Below are positions 1 through 8,440 of a DNA stretch of 22,957 nucleotides, piece by piece (position 1 is the first letter of the stretch; every line of letters begins with the position of its first letter). Origin of the DNA: JAGXFP01 sp039714535. Lineage in GTDB: Bacteria > Desulfobacterota > Desulfobulbia > Desulfobulbales > JAGXFP01. The translations under genes and the position numbers were made by a program. The stretch spans positions 1 through 22,957 of the forward strand of contig JBDLJC010000055.1 in assembly GCA_039714535.1 (NCBI GenBank), read 5' to 3'. The notes under the pieces were generated by a model that saw nothing but the letters and a program-made list of their open reading frames with translations, was not told where the DNA came from and searched no databases.

Positions 1-130
1 TTTGGGGGCACCAAATATTACCACGAAATGCCATGAAGCTCAATTATTTCAATGTGTTACAGTGTGATTGTCCTGCTTGTTACTTTTGCAAAAGGCTCTT
101 CAAATACATTAAGAAAGGATTAATCGACTA

Positions 131-161
131 AGTGGAGGGGCAGGTCTCCGCCTGACTTTTT
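131..161 (+). terminator. weak terminator-like hairpin
   Basis: CAGG (141-144) and CCTG (151-154) can pair across six bases and are followed two bases later by five T. The stem is short, and an alternative GGAG/CTCC pairing overlaps it. It could end a transcript entering from the left of the window. The rest of 1-287 holds no gene that I can support on either strand. Confidence 0.3.
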
Positions 162-287
162 CTTGAGGGAAAGGAACGGAATTGTTTCTTGCAGTAAGGA
201 TCATAACAACAAGCCTATTTTCACCTCTAATTTGGGGAGAAAAGATGAGAGTTAATCCCCTTATTTAGGAAGGAGCAAGGAGGGAAG

Positions 288-569
288 ATGGTAATCGTGA
301 TGCTGGTTGTTGACTTTCACTTATCTGGTTGTCGCTCGCTTAAAGAAAAACGCCATCGGATAACGAGAATCAGAGACCGCTTCGGCAAAAAAAGTAACGT
401 CGCGGTCTGTGAAAGTGACTACCATGATGTGCACCGGCAGGCCCAGTGGTCCTTCGTTATCGTGGGCATTGACCGTAAGAAAGTCGACCAAACCCTGGCA
501 GAAATCGAGATTTTTCTGGATACCGGCCTCGATGCTTTAATGACCGAACGAGAACTTCACGAGCTATAA
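288..569 (+). CDS. DUF503 family protein (YlxP-like)
   Basis: This is a 93-residue protein of the DUF503 family, whose members are about 90-100 residues, so it is full length. The family hallmark is visible at the N-terminus: a beta strand (MLVVDFHL), then GCRSLKEKRHRI, then an R-x-RFG-K-x-NVAV-E stretch, and a second strand WSFVIVGID in the middle. The biochemical role is not firmly established. In many bacteria the gene lies near nusA-infB-rbfA and has been linked to ribosome biology, but here it stands alone. The start at 288 is preceded by the purine-rich AAGGAGGG at a good distance; an in-frame ATG four codons later has no such site. No partner gene follows in tight spacing, so it is probably monocistronic. 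Confidence 0.85.
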   Translation: MVIVMLVVDFHLSGCRSLKEKRHRITRIRDRFGKKSNVAVCESDYHDVHRQAQWSFVIVGIDRKKVDQTLAEIEIFLDTGLDALMTERELHEL

Positions 570-718
570 GGCCAGAACGCAGACACCCTTTGATAAAAGG
601 GGCGCTGCTTGTTTTTAGCCAATGTACAAGTTTACCCATGCGAGCAACTGCCTTGACTATCTCAAATTGCCCGCGTATCATTCTGGTATCTACATAATTT
701 CAGGTCAGGAGAAAAGCC

Positions 719-907
719 ATGGAAGAGAGAACCGAGGCCAAATGCATCAAATGTGAGGGGACAGCCAAAAACCTTATGCGCTGCAAGGACTGTCTAACCT
801 GTTTTTGCGACCAGTGTTTTCCTCCCTTATCCCTCGATTCCGGCGTAATTGCTGATAAAATCAATATGTGCCCTAAATGCGACAGCAGAGTTATTGACTA
901 TCTCTAA
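719..907 (+). CDS. small cysteine-rich zinc-finger-like protein
   Basis: This is a 62-residue protein with nine cysteines at about positions 9, 12, 22, 25, 28, 30, 33, 51 and 54. They form CxxC pairs at 9/12, 22/25, 30/33 and 51/54, the pattern of a treble-clef or B-box/RING-like double zinc site. There is no signal peptide or membrane segment, so it should be cytoplasmic. The start has AGGAGAAA eight or so bases upstream. It follows the DUF503 gene by about 150 bases and probably has its own transcript. I do not recognise a named family. The function could be nucleic-acid or protein binding, but nothing in the context decides this. Confidence 0.7.
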   Translation: MEERTEAKCIKCEGTAKNLMRCKDCLTCFCDQCFPPLSLDSGVIADKINMCPKCDSRVIDYL

Positions 908-1221
908 CAAAGAGGGCATGGGTCAGATTGAGGTATCCTCAGTTTCCCGAACTTCGGTCCTTTACTGAAAACCATAACCAAGACCAGCTCAGGTGTAAAC
1001 GCGATGGTGGGCATCAGGTCATTTTCTTCATCCCACAGAGTACCAAGGGCAAGCAGTGGCTGAAACTGAAGAGAACCAGTATGGCGATACCGAGCATTAT
1101 CTCGTTTTGCAGGGTAATTATTCCCAGGATAGGCGCGATAAATTCGAAGGTGCAGAGTAAAGAAAAGGGGGGCGTAATCGCCCCCCCTTTTTGACCTTTA
1201 ATGCATGTTGCTAAAGGAAAA
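908..1221. other. intergenic region with terminator only
   Basis: This gap lies between the zinc-finger gene and the convergent cytochrome gene. An open frame from 928 to 1194 runs straight into the terminator stem, has no ribosome binding site and has an unconvincing composition, so I treat it as non-coding. The only recognised element is the terminator at 1163-1192. Confidence 0.5.
1163..1192. terminator. strong bidirectional rho-independent terminator
   Basis: A perfect eight-pair G/C stem (GGGGGGCG, loop TAAT, CGCCCCCC) is flanked by AAAA on the left and TTTTT on the right. It can terminate rightward transcripts from the small zinc-finger gene and leftward transcripts of the octahaem cytochrome, which ends about 30 bases away. 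Confidence 0.9.
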
Positions 1222-2265
1222 CTATTTATGGATGCTTTTAGCGTTTTTGGCAGCCCAGTTAATATCCCGGCTTTGATGACAGCCCAGACAAACGAAATCG
1301 AGAGTGACGAAGCCTTTGGCGTATGAGGCTTTTTTGCCGCCCTTTTCTAATGTTGCAAACATGTTCGCCTTGGGATCCGGGTTTATCTTGAAAATATGGG
1401 TGCGCATATCACCCGTGTACTTGTTTTTGGCAACAGCCGATTTTGTAGCCTTGGGCATGTGGCAGGCAAAACATTCCAGGCCCGTTTTGGCATGGATGGT
1501 CTTCTTAAAGGAAGCGGCTTTCTCTTCATGGCAGGAAGTGCAGGGATCCTTAACGAGAATGGCCCTTTGGTGCGGGTTATGACAATCCAGACAGCTCATT
1601 TCACTGTGCGGCCCGGCATACAATTCATTTATCTGTTCATGGTGACGGACAAATCCCCCTTTGGCTGGGGGAGTCGTGTTCAGGCCTCCCCGCTGGTGAC
1701 ATTTTCCGCAGCCTTTTGCCGACTTGTCAACCTTGATGGTGGTCTTGCTCGGTTTTTTCATATGGTCCGAGCCCGGGCCATGACATTCTTCACAGCCGAT
1801 CCCATCCTCTGCCCAGGTGCCGATCATCCCCGGCCGTCCATCCTGATTACCTTCGCGGCTATAGCCGGTCATATGGCAGGGACCGCATTTGTAAGGCTTT
1901 TTCTCTCCCTTGTGGTAGAAGGACCAGCTGCCGTCCAGCAGGTTGTATTGGGTCTTTGCTTCGGAACCATCCTTGGCGGAGGTAATGATATAGCCGTCGA
2001 GATCAATAAACCTTGCTTTTCTGATTGCCCCGCCGATCACATAGGAAATATCGTCCCAGGCATATCCCGGAGGAAGCGGTAGTTTGGCATAACGGGCTTT
2101 TTCCGCCCTTCTGAGTTTCCAGGGATGGCCGGAGGCCTGCCAATCATTGAACTGTTCGCTGTGACATTCAAAACACTGGTAGGAACCAACGTAGTACGCC
2201 GCTTCCGCATCTAAGCTAAATGTAACCAGAGAAAAACATAAAACCGCCAGCCAGATCCGTTTCAT
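1222..2265 (-). CDS. octahaem c-type cytochrome, periplasmic
   Basis: This 347-residue protein has a cleavable signal peptide (MKRIWLAVLCFSLVTFSLDA, then EA-AYY). It has eight CxxCH haem-binding motifs: CFECH, CGPCH, CEECH, CGKCH, CLDCH, CTSCH, CFACH and CLGCH. The first is near residue 31 and the last lies in the C-terminal 25 residues. The spacing resembles cytochrome c554/multihaem families found in metal- and sulfate-reducing bacteria. It should sit in the periplasm and carry electrons between membrane complexes and a reductase; the partner is unknown. The frame stays open to 2568, but the start at 2265 is chosen because GAGGAGGAGA lies just upstream and the signal peptide begins there. 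It is monocistronic, and a strong terminator follows. I see no catalytic haem of the CxxCK type, so electron transfer is more likely than nitrite reduction. Confidence 0.9.
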   Translation of the reverse strand: MKRIWLAVLCFSLVTFSLDAEAAYYVGSYQCFECHSEQFNDWQASGHPWKLRRAEKARYAKLPLPPGYAWDDISYVIGGAIRKARFIDLDGYIITSAKDGSEAKTQYNLLDGSWSFYHKGEKKPYKCGPCHMTGYSREGNQDGRPGMIGTWAEDGIGCEECHGPGSDHMKKPSKTTIKVDKSAKGCGKCHQRGGLNTTPPAKGGFVRHHEQINELYAGPHSEMSCLDCHNPHQRAILVKDPCTSCHEEKAASFKKTIHAKTGLECFACHMPKATKSAVAKNKYTGDMRTHIFKINPDPKANMFATLEKGGKKASYAKGFVTLDFVCLGCHQSRDINWAAKNAKSIHK

Positions 2266-2332
2266 AACTCTCTCCTCCTCAATTTTGGAAGTACTGTCCC
2301 CTTTCGGGTAATCAAAAAAACGGTTAGATACT

Positions 2333-2357
2333 ATTCTCTCATAATAAAAGTGAGAAT
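2333..2357. repeat. small inverted repeat, possible operator
   Basis: ATTCTC (2333-2338) and GAGAAT (2352-2357) are perfect inverted copies separated by 13 bases. They lie about 70-90 bases upstream of the octahaem cytochrome start, where a regulator site for that gene could be. The six-base arms could also be chance in this A+T-rich stretch. Confidence 0.3.
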
Positions 2358-2561
2358 GTAAACTTTTAATAACCCTCTGACTTATCGAGGAAAAAATGTT
2401 TTCTGGCGAAAACCGGCAGCCGCAGGCATGATTTCTTTGGGATTTGGTTGGCAGCGGGAACTTTGCCAGGAGAGGGGTTATAGATGGGGGATAGTCTCCG
2501 GCCTTAATAACCGGCCACTCAAAATAAATGTCTCCTGGTCCTTGCGCATTTGATGCTTCTC

Positions 2562-2590
2562 TTGACATTATTTTCTTAAATAAGCATTAC
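2562..2590 (+). promoter_or_regulatory. possible sigma-70 promoter of the binding protein/kinase operon
   Basis: A consensus -35 hexamer TTGACA (2562-2567) is followed after 17 bases by CATTAC (2585-2590), a poor -10. It lies about 70 bases before the start of the binding protein gene. The -35 is convincing by itself, the pair only moderately so. Confidence 0.35.
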
Positions 2591-2661
2591 GGTCGTGCTA
2601 CTATGTGGTATAGGTGGCGATTGTAAAAATGTGCAGTAATTCGGGGAATAGAGGTTTGCTT

Positions 2662-3648
2662 ATGAAGTCAATATCTTGTTTGTCTTTACTTGGAGCGGTA
2701 TTAGTGATGTTAATTGCTTCTATCGGTTTCTGTGGGGTGGTTGATGAGTTGGGCGGCAAGCCTTTTTCCGATCCCGCTATCACCCAGAGTATGGATGAAG
2801 CGTGGCGGGAAAAAAAGATTAATTATGCCCCCGAAAATAATGACGCCGATCTGGTTGTCACTTTGAACCAGCAGTTCTTTGAGTTCATGATTCCCTATAT
2901 AGAGCAGTACGGGCGTGACAATAATCTCAAGATAAAAATAACCAAGGGGACCTGCGGGATTTCTGCTGGGATGCTTGCCAAGAAGCAGGGCGATATCGGG
3001 GCATTGTGTTGCCCTCCTGCCAAAACAGATCGTTTGCCGGGATTGAAGTATCACACTATTGGCGTTCATCCTGTTTCCATTCTGGTTAATCCGGGCAATC
3101 CGATAGATAATCTGTCATTTGCCCAAGTCAGACAAATTTTTCAAGGTGAGATAGTTCGTTGGGGAGAAGTTGGCGGGGAAGATTTGTTAATTCAGGTATT
3201 AGCCAGACTGCATTGCAAAAAAAGACCAGGGCATTGGCGGTTGTTGCTTGATAATGAGGACCTTTTTAGCCCGGAGACCCGCACAATCGGGGCCATTGAG
3301 GATATGTTCTCCCTGCTGGCGGCAACTCCTAACGCCATAGGTTATGAAGTGATGTGGATGAGCCACCGAAATAAAGGAAAGGTAAAATCCATCAACATCG
3401 ATGGCATGGGACCGATGGATTTGGCGCCTTTGCTGGCCGGTAAATACCCGCTATACCGAGTCTTAAACATAACAACTTGGGAAGACCGGCATCTGCAAAA
3501 GCCGCACAGTAAAAGGCTTGTCGATTTCATTATCAGGCAAACTGAACTGCAGGGGCGCCCCCAAGGCATAATTCCCGTTGCCCAACTGAGAGAGGCCGGT
3601 TGGAAATTTGAGGGTAGCGAACTGGTTGGAGAACCTGACGGAAAATAG
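2662..3648 (+). CDS. PstS-like periplasmic substrate-binding protein
   Basis: This 328-residue protein has a signal peptide (MKSISCLSLLGAVLVMLIAS, then IGFCG). The body follows the phosphate-binding-protein fold: a first strand DADLVVTLNQ, a helix-start loop KGTCGISAGM, the GDIGALCCPPA segment where PstS proteins usually have an SR-rich loop, a VNPGNPIDNLSFAQVRQIFQGE segment typical of PstS, and a C-terminal GKYPLYR. It should bind an oxyanion or similar ligand in the periplasm. No permease or ATPase genes are nearby; instead a hybrid kinase starts four bases after its stop, so it more likely presents a ligand to that sensor. The start at 2662 is preferred over an upstream GTG at 2614 because the signal peptide starts there and GAGG lies eight bases upstream. 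Cysteines occupy three positions near the expected ligand cleft, which is unusual for a phosphate binder. Confidence 0.8.
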   Translation: MKSISCLSLLGAVLVMLIASIGFCGVVDELGGKPFSDPAITQSMDEAWREKKINYAPENNDADLVVTLNQQFFEFMIPYIEQYGRDNNLKIKITKGTCGISAGMLAKKQGDIGALCCPPAKTDRLPGLKYHTIGVHPVSILVNPGNPIDNLSFAQVRQIFQGEIVRWGEVGGEDLLIQVLARLHCKKRPGHWRLLLDNEDLFSPETRTIGAIEDMFSLLAATPNAIGYEVMWMSHRNKGKVKSINIDGMGPMDLAPLLAGKYPLYRVLNITTWEDRHLQKPHSKRLVDFIIRQTELQGRPQGIIPVAQLREAGWKFEGSELVGEPDGK

Positions 3649-3652
3649 CCAG

Positions 3653-6223
3653 ATGTTCGAAAAAATCAAACAGCTTCTCCGGCGCCTGCCCCTTCTCTTC
3701 AAGATACTCTTCCTGACTATTTCTGTGAGTGTTCTAGTTGGCCTACTAACCGATTATCATGTCGACCAAATGGTGAGCAATGTTTTTCAAGAGCATTTGC
3801 GGAAGATGTTGGTTCGGGAGTCCCAGGAAAACCGGCTGCGGTTTGACCACTATTTAAAGGATTTTTTTCATGTGGCCAAGCTGACGGCGGAGCACCGGCC
3901 CTTTCTTGCCTATCTTGAAAAGAAACAGGGGTCTGGCCGAAACAGCGGTAATGTCTCATTCAAAACCAGGCTGCCACCTTGGCTCTTGACCCGTTCGGCC
4001 TTGGGCAACTTGGCGGTTCCCCGCTTCGTTTTACTGCTCGATGAGCGGGGGGCGGTCAGGGAGGTGTTCTCCAGAAAGCAACAGAAAATGCTGCCGAAAA
4101 TATTTTTAAAGCCGTCGATGCTGCTGCTGGAAAAAAGCAAGGGGCAGGCGTATATCTATAACTCGGAGCAGGGTCCCTATGTGCTTTCCGGCCAAGACGT
4201 AACTGAAGCAGGTGTCATAAAGGCGACATTGCTGCTTATTTCGCCGATTGATGATGAATTTCTCATGGCAACCCAAAAAGATATGCCCCACCGTCTTATC
4301 GGTTTGGTGGATGTGGGAAAAAACACTCTGATTGCCAGCAACAACGAAATGGTTCTGCCCGCCGCCGTTAATCTGGATGAGTTAGGTAAGAATTTTGTTG
4401 TCACCGGCAAGGAGTACCACGATTATGGCGGCGCCGAACTGGCGGTGCGGCTAAGTTCCTTTGTTTCGAACCGGGAAATTGGCGAACTGAGCAAAACATT
4501 CCTGGCAAATGAAAGAAAGGGGAGAATTATTTCAGCGGCTGTTTATCTCTCTGTCTTCATCCTGATTACTTTATGGATAACCAGGCGGATCAGGACTCTG
4601 ACAGATAAGGTTGAGGATTTCTCCGGACAGGCCCTGGGCGGGAAAAATCCGCAACTTCCTTCCGGTGACAAATTTGATATTCTTGCCGAGCGTTTTCAAC
4701 TCCTGACCGAGGAGGTGCTGAACTCGCACCGTCAGATCAAAGAAAAAGCCGAGGAAAAGGCGGCCCAGCAGTTGGAAGTTGCAAGCAAAACCAGGCAGCT
4801 TGAACTGCTGGAATCGGTTATGGATTCCCTGGATTTTGGGGTCCTGATTCAAAAGGGAGATAGGTTAGAACCAGTAAACAGCAAGATGGCTAATTACCTG
4901 CAATTAGTTGATGATGTTACCATTTTTTCAATCGATCAAAAGCATTTTGCCGAACGAATATTTATAGATAAAGGGGGAAACAGGTTCTTTTTTCAATTGA
5001 CCAGTTTTGCTTTTTTTGGTGATGAGCACGTAATTCTGGTTAAGGATATCAGCGAAGCAAAAATTGTTGAAGAAGAAAAACAGAGACTCCAGGAAGAGCT
5101 CAATCAGGCCCAGAAAATGGAATCGGTGGGCAGGTTGGCCGGGGGTATCGCCCACGATTTCAATAATATCCTTACCGCTATCTTGGGTTATGCTCAGCTG
5201 GGCGTGCTCAAGACAAAAGATGCCGATCCGCTCCGGACAAATTTTGAAACAATATTCGAGTCGGGGAAGAGGGCGGCTGATATGACCCAACAACTTCTTG
5301 CCTTCAGCCGGAAACAGATAATTAAACCCAAGGTTATCTGTCTTAACACTACGGTTGAGGGTCTCAAAAAAATGTTGGGCAGACTTATCGGCGAAGATAT
5401 TCTGGTCGAGGTTGTTCTCGAAGAAGAGTTGTGGAATATAAAAGCAGACCAAACCCAGATGGAACAGCTTTTGATGAATTTGGCTTTAAACGCCAGGGAT
5501 GCCATGCCCCAGGGTGGTAAACTGCTGATTGAAACCAGTAACGTTGAGGTTGAAGTTTCTCATGGGGATATTGGGCCCGGAAGCTATGTCAGGTTGGTAG
5601 TTGCCGACAACGGCGTTGGTATAAAGAGGGAAAATCTGGAACATATCTTTGAACCTTTTTACACCACCAAGGATATCGGCAAGGGTACCGGTCTTGGTCT
5701 GGCCACGGTCTACGGCATTGTTAAGCAAAACAATGGTGATATCCGGGTGCATAGTGAGGAGGGTGAGGGAACCACCTTTGAATTGTACGTTCCCGCTTTT
5801 ATGGGTCGGGACGAAAAGTCGGATATCGCAAAAATAAAAGAGGATCTTGCCGTAGGCACGGAGACGGTTTTATTGGTTGAAGATGATTCGAGTGTCAGGC
5901 AACTGGTCAGCTCGGTTCTGGTCAGTTTAGGGTATACGGTAATAGAGGCTGGTAATGGTAAAGAGGCCGAAAAAACCGTTGCCGAATATCACGATAAAAT
6001 CGATTTGCTTTTGACCGATGTCGTAATGCCGGGCATGAGTGGCAGTGAGCTTGCTTCCCGTCTTGCTAAGAGCCACCCCTCTCTGCAAGTATTGTTTGTG
6101 ACCGGCTATACTGAAGACTCTATGGTTCTCCAGAAGTTGGCAAGCCAGGAGGTGAATCTCCTGCACAAGCCGTTGACCCCCATCTCTATTGCCGGCAAGG
6201 TCAGGGAAATCCTGGATACTTGA
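3653..6223 (+). CDS. membrane hybrid histidine kinase with receiver domain
   Basis: This 856-residue sensor kinase has a first membrane helix at about residues 12-32, an extracytoplasmic domain of about 250 residues, and a second helix at about 292-312. A HAMP-like linker follows, then a PAS-like domain from about 383. The HisKA domain has phospho-acceptor H501 in GGIAHDFNN. The HATPase domain carries N613 (N box), the DNGVGI G1 box and GKGTGLGLA. The C-terminal receiver starts at ETVLLVEDD and has D789 as phospho-acceptor. It should autophosphorylate in response to a periplasmic or internal cue and pass phosphate to its own receiver. No response regulator with an output domain is in the window, so the final target is unknown. 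It starts four bases after the binding-protein stop, which implies co-transcription. ATG at 3653 is preferred over the overlapping TTG at 3608, which adds a polar stretch; the ribosome site is weak. Confidence 0.92.
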   Translation: MFEKIKQLLRRLPLLFKILFLTISVSVLVGLLTDYHVDQMVSNVFQEHLRKMLVRESQENRLRFDHYLKDFFHVAKLTAEHRPFLAYLEKKQGSGRNSGNVSFKTRLPPWLLTRSALGNLAVPRFVLLLDERGAVREVFSRKQQKMLPKIFLKPSMLLLEKSKGQAYIYNSEQGPYVLSGQDVTEAGVIKATLLLISPIDDEFLMATQKDMPHRLIGLVDVGKNTLIASNNEMVLPAAVNLDELGKNFVVTGKEYHDYGGAELAVRLSSFVSNREIGELSKTFLANERKGRIISAAVYLSVFILITLWITRRIRTLTDKVEDFSGQALGGKNPQLPSGDKFDILAERFQLLTEEVLNSHRQIKEKAEEKAAQQLEVASKTRQLELLESVMDSLDFGVLIQKGDRLEPVNSKMANYLQLVDDVTIFSIDQKHFAERIFIDKGGNRFFFQLTSFAFFGDEHVILVKDISEAKIVEEEKQRLQEELNQAQKMESVGRLAGGIAHDFNNILTAILGYAQLGVLKTKDADPLRTNFETIFESGKRAADMTQQLLAFSRKQIIKPKVICLNTTVEGLKKMLGRLIGEDILVEVVLEEELWNIKADQTQMEQLLMNLALNARDAMPQGGKLLIETSNVEVEVSHGDIGPGSYVRLVVADNGVGIKRENLEHIFEPFYTTKDIGKGTGLGLATVYGIVKQNNGDIRVHSEEGEGTTFELYVPAFMGRDEKSDIAKIKEDLAVGTETVLLVEDDSSVRQLVSSVLVSLGYTVIEAGNGKEAEKTVAEYHDKIDLLLTDVVMPGMSGSELASRLAKSHPSLQVLFVTGYTEDSMVLQKLASQEVNLLHKPLTPISIAGKVREILDT

Positions 6224-6262
6224 GCTAATAAGGGAACGGGTTAAGTAAGACACTTTGCTAGA

Positions 6263-7174
6263 TCAGACCATGTCGGGGAAACGGGGCTGTAGAGGACGGC
6301 GGCCGGTCAGACGTTGGTAATGTTCGTTCGGGTAGCCCAGGGCGATAACGGCGTAGATCTTCTCCTGGCGTGGAATGGCCAGGAGGTCCTTGATGGCCGG
6401 GTCGCGTTGCATGGCAGATACGGCAAAGCCGATCAGGCAGGAACCGAGACCCATGGCATGGGCGCCGAGCAGGATATTCTGGGTGGCCAGCAGTGCGTCT
6501 TCGGCCGGGCAACTGGCGCCCTCTTCGCTGCCGACCAGGATTACGGCCGGGGCGCCGTGAAAAAGCAAGTCGCACCCCTCCTCATCTCTCTTCTCCAACC
6601 CTTTTTTGATCGAGTCATAATAGCGGCGGTAATAGTTGCCCAGTACGTCATTGCTGAACAGGCGGGATAGCAGTCTGAGTAACGGGTTGGCGGCCATCTT
6701 GTTCAATTTTCGGAAAAAGTCCCCGACCCGATCACCAAATTTTTCGACCTGCTCACGACGCTCCAGAACCGTGAAGGTCCACTTCTGGCTGTTGGTGCCC
6801 GATGGGGCGGTGGCGCCGATCTTGACCAGGTCAGTCAGGATTTCCCTGCTGACCGGTTTGTCCAGATAGTTGCGGCAGGAGCGGCGGGAGGCCATTAACC
6901 TGACCAACTCGCCCGTATCGAAATCGCCCCACTTAAGCCAGCTATTATTGAGCTCAAAGCCCATGAAGCTGAGACTGTCCGGAGCGATGGCTCTAACTTC
7001 GATTGCCGCGACCGGGCAGATGGCGGCGCAGTGGCCGCATTGCAGACAGCGGTTGCCGGTGATCGCAGCCTTGCCGTCCTCCATGCTGATGGTTTGATTG
7101 GGGCAGACCCCAAGGCAGAGGCCGCAGCCGCTGCATTTTTCCCGGTTGATGATAGTGGTGATTTTTTCGCTCAT
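6263..7174 (-). CDS. ferredoxin-nitroreductase fusion protein
   Basis: This 303-residue protein has two parts. Residues 1-60 form a two-cluster 4Fe-4S ferredoxin module with motifs CSGCGLCLGVCP and CLQCGHCAAICP. From about residue 85 a nitroreductase domain follows, with the FMN-binding SRRSCRNY near its start, APSGTNSQKW, and GLGSCLIGF toward the end. Such fusions are common in strict anaerobes and reduce flavin-accessible substrates with electrons delivered through the ferredoxin part; the natural substrate is not known. It is the last gene of the six-gene minus-strand operon. Its ATG directly abuts the stop of the Mut7-C gene, and its ribosome site TGAGGAGC lies within the end of that gene, so translation is probably coupled. 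I see no terminator in the 39 bases separating it from the convergent kinase gene. Confidence 0.92.
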   Translation of the reverse strand: MSEKITTIINREKCSGCGLCLGVCPNQTISMEDGKAAITGNRCLQCGHCAAICPVAAIEVRAIAPDSLSFMGFELNNSWLKWGDFDTGELVRLMASRRSCRNYLDKPVSREILTDLVKIGATAPSGTNSQKWTFTVLERREQVEKFGDRVGDFFRKLNKMAANPLLRLLSRLFSNDVLGNYYRRYYDSIKKGLEKRDEEGCDLLFHGAPAVILVGSEEGASCPAEDALLATQNILLGAHAMGLGSCLIGFAVSAMQRDPAIKDLLAIPRQEKIYAVIALGYPNEHYQRLTGRRPLQPRFPDMV

Positions 7175-7903
7175 CTATAGCTCCTCAATAAGTTTCAGCA
7201 TCCGCTGCCGGTGTGAACCGGGCCAGTATAACCGCTCACATTGGGGGCAGATCATGAAATCGTCATAATATTTTCTGGTCAGCGGCTGTAGCCGGTCGAT
7301 TATCTCGGCCTTGGCTATTTCTTCCAAGACACCATTGCAGCAGAGACAGCGGCTGAATGGCCGAATTCGCTCCCGCAGGCCGTAGAGGCCGATAACTTCC
7401 CGGAGCTGCGCGGCGGGGTTGCTGTGGCGGATCAGCCGGCCATGGACCACCACCTTTCTTTTCAGCAGGGCAATATCTCTGGTCAGGAGAATCCGTTTGT
7501 CCCGCCAGGCTGTTTCAGCCAGTTTCCCATCGGCCAGGCCAGGCTCGTAGAAGGTATCGAAACCGGTCATCCGCAGTAGTCTGGCCAGCTTGCCGACATT
7601 GGCATCAACCGCAAAACGGATCGGGTGTAATGCGGGTGTTAAATGATTGTGCTCAGTCAGGTCAACCGGCCAAGGCACAGCGAAAACCTCGATGCGGTCA
7701 TTTTTGGCGACTATGTGATTGAAATTTTTCTCTGTCCCGTTCACCAGGAGGCGATGGATTTCGGGGTGGGGAATGCCGAGCGCTTCGAGAAAATCTTTGA
7801 TGGAAGTCCTTCTGGCCAGTTCCAGGGCTGGGATGACCGTCTCCCTGCGTCCCTTGGGCAGGAATCGGCAGAGATCGCCATTAAGCAAGAGATTAACCGC
7901 CAT
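7175..7903 (-). CDS. Mut7-C RNase-domain protein with N-terminal ubiquitin-like domain
   Basis: This 242-residue protein has an N-terminal ubiquitin/MoaD-like region (about 1-80, with LLVNGTEKNF and DRIEVF) followed by a Mut7-C domain. The latter begins at IRFAVDANVGKLARLLRMTGFDT, the conserved PIN-like start with an acidic residue, and continues with ILLTRD. It ends with a zinc ribbon (CLCC near residue 187 and CPQC near 218). Mut7-C proteins are predicted PIN-fold ribonucleases, based on domain resemblance; a substrate is not established. The start lies one base after the stop of the macrodomain gene and the stop abuts the nitroreductase start. This is typical operon packing and suggests coupled translation. 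The length is that of the full bacterial family. Confidence 0.88.
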   Translation of the reverse strand: MAVNLLLNGDLCRFLPKGRRETVIPALELARRTSIKDFLEALGIPHPEIHRLLVNGTEKNFNHIVAKNDRIEVFAVPWPVDLTEHNHLTPALHPIRFAVDANVGKLARLLRMTGFDTFYEPGLADGKLAETAWRDKRILLTRDIALLKRKVVVHGRLIRHSNPAAQLREVIGLYGLRERIRPFSRCLCCNGVLEEIAKAEIIDRLQPLTRKYYDDFMICPQCERLYWPGSHRQRMLKLIEEL

Positions 7904-7904
7904 T

Positions 7905-8414
7905 TTAGAGCAACGCCGCCTGATAGGCCTGTCTGCTTTCGTGGTTAAAACAGACCATGATTACTTTCTCCAACTCCGGGTTACCGGTGAGGGCACCTCT
8001 GGCGGCGCGGATAGCGATGGCGGCGGCTTCGTCCTTGGGGAAGCCGTAGACCCCGGTGCTGATCGCCGGGAAGGCCATGGTCTTTATCTTGTGTGCAGCC
8101 GCCAGTTCGAAACAGTGTTTATAGCAGGAGGCCAGTAACTCTGCTTCATGGTTTTGCCCACCCCTCCAGATTGGCCCGACCGTGTGGATCACGTGCTGGG
8201 CCGGGAGGTGGTAGCCACCGGTGATCTTGGCCTCACCGGTGGCGCAGCCTCGCAGGCGGCGGCATTCGGCCAACAGTTCCGGTCCGGCCGCCCGGTGAAT
8301 GGCGCCGTCGACCCCGCCCCCGCCCAACAGCGAGTTATTGGCGGCATTGACGATGGCCTCGACGGACAGGGTGGTGATGTCGGCATCAACCAGTTCTATT
8401 CGGTTTTCGCTCAT
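7905..8414 (-). CDS. macrodomain protein (ADP-ribose binding or O-acetyl-ADP-ribose deacetylase)
   Basis: This 169-residue single-domain macro protein begins with the family core ADITTLSVEAIVNAANNSLL followed by GGGGVDGAIHRAAG. It also has TGYH-like GGYHLPAQHVIHTVGP and the C-terminal loop FPAISTGVYGFP. These are the ADP-ribose binding elements of the YmdB/MacroD type, which remove acetyl from O-acetyl-ADP-ribose or ADP-ribose from proteins. The asparagines of NAANN and the GGGVDGAI glycine-aspartate needed for catalysis are present. The open frame extends to 8615, but the start at 8414 is chosen because GGGAG lies about ten bases upstream and the domain begins there. It lies one base from the Mut7-C gene in the same operon. 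Confidence 0.92.
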   Translation of the reverse strand: MSENRIELVDADITTLSVEAIVNAANNSLLGGGGVDGAIHRAAGPELLAECRRLRGCATGEAKITGGYHLPAQHVIHTVGPIWRGGQNHEAELLASCYKHCFELAAAHKIKTMAFPAISTGVYGFPKDEAAAIAIRAARGALTGNPELEKVIMVCFNHESRQAYQAALL

Positions 8415-8440
8415 GGCATGCTCCCGATTGGTGCTGGTCG

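Larger units (their letters stand above)
2266..2661. other. divergent promoter region between cytochrome and sensor operon
   Basis: There are about 396 bases between two divergent starts. The cytochrome frame stays open through 2266-2568, but the upstream residues do not resemble a domain. The region holds the inverted repeat at 2333-2357 and a possible sigma-70 promoter at 2562-2590. No other gene is supported. Confidence 0.5.

Noticed and set aside
928..1194. 88-codon open frame before the terminator
   Set aside because: It runs through the terminator stem, lacks a ribosome site and has no recognisable features.
1396..2082. 228-codon open frame on the plus strand
   Set aside because: It lies wholly antisense to the octahaem cytochrome gene, has no ribosome site and no recognisable domain. 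It is a shadow of the haem-motif codons.
2266..2568. N-terminal extension of the octahaem cytochrome
   Set aside because: The signal peptide and a strong ribosome site mark 2265 as the start; the extension has no secretion signal ahead of the domain.
6241..6250. Third copy of TTAAGTAAG resembling the arms at 18624 and 22639
   Set aside because: Only nine or ten bases match and the GTCCCC half is absent, so it is likely chance.
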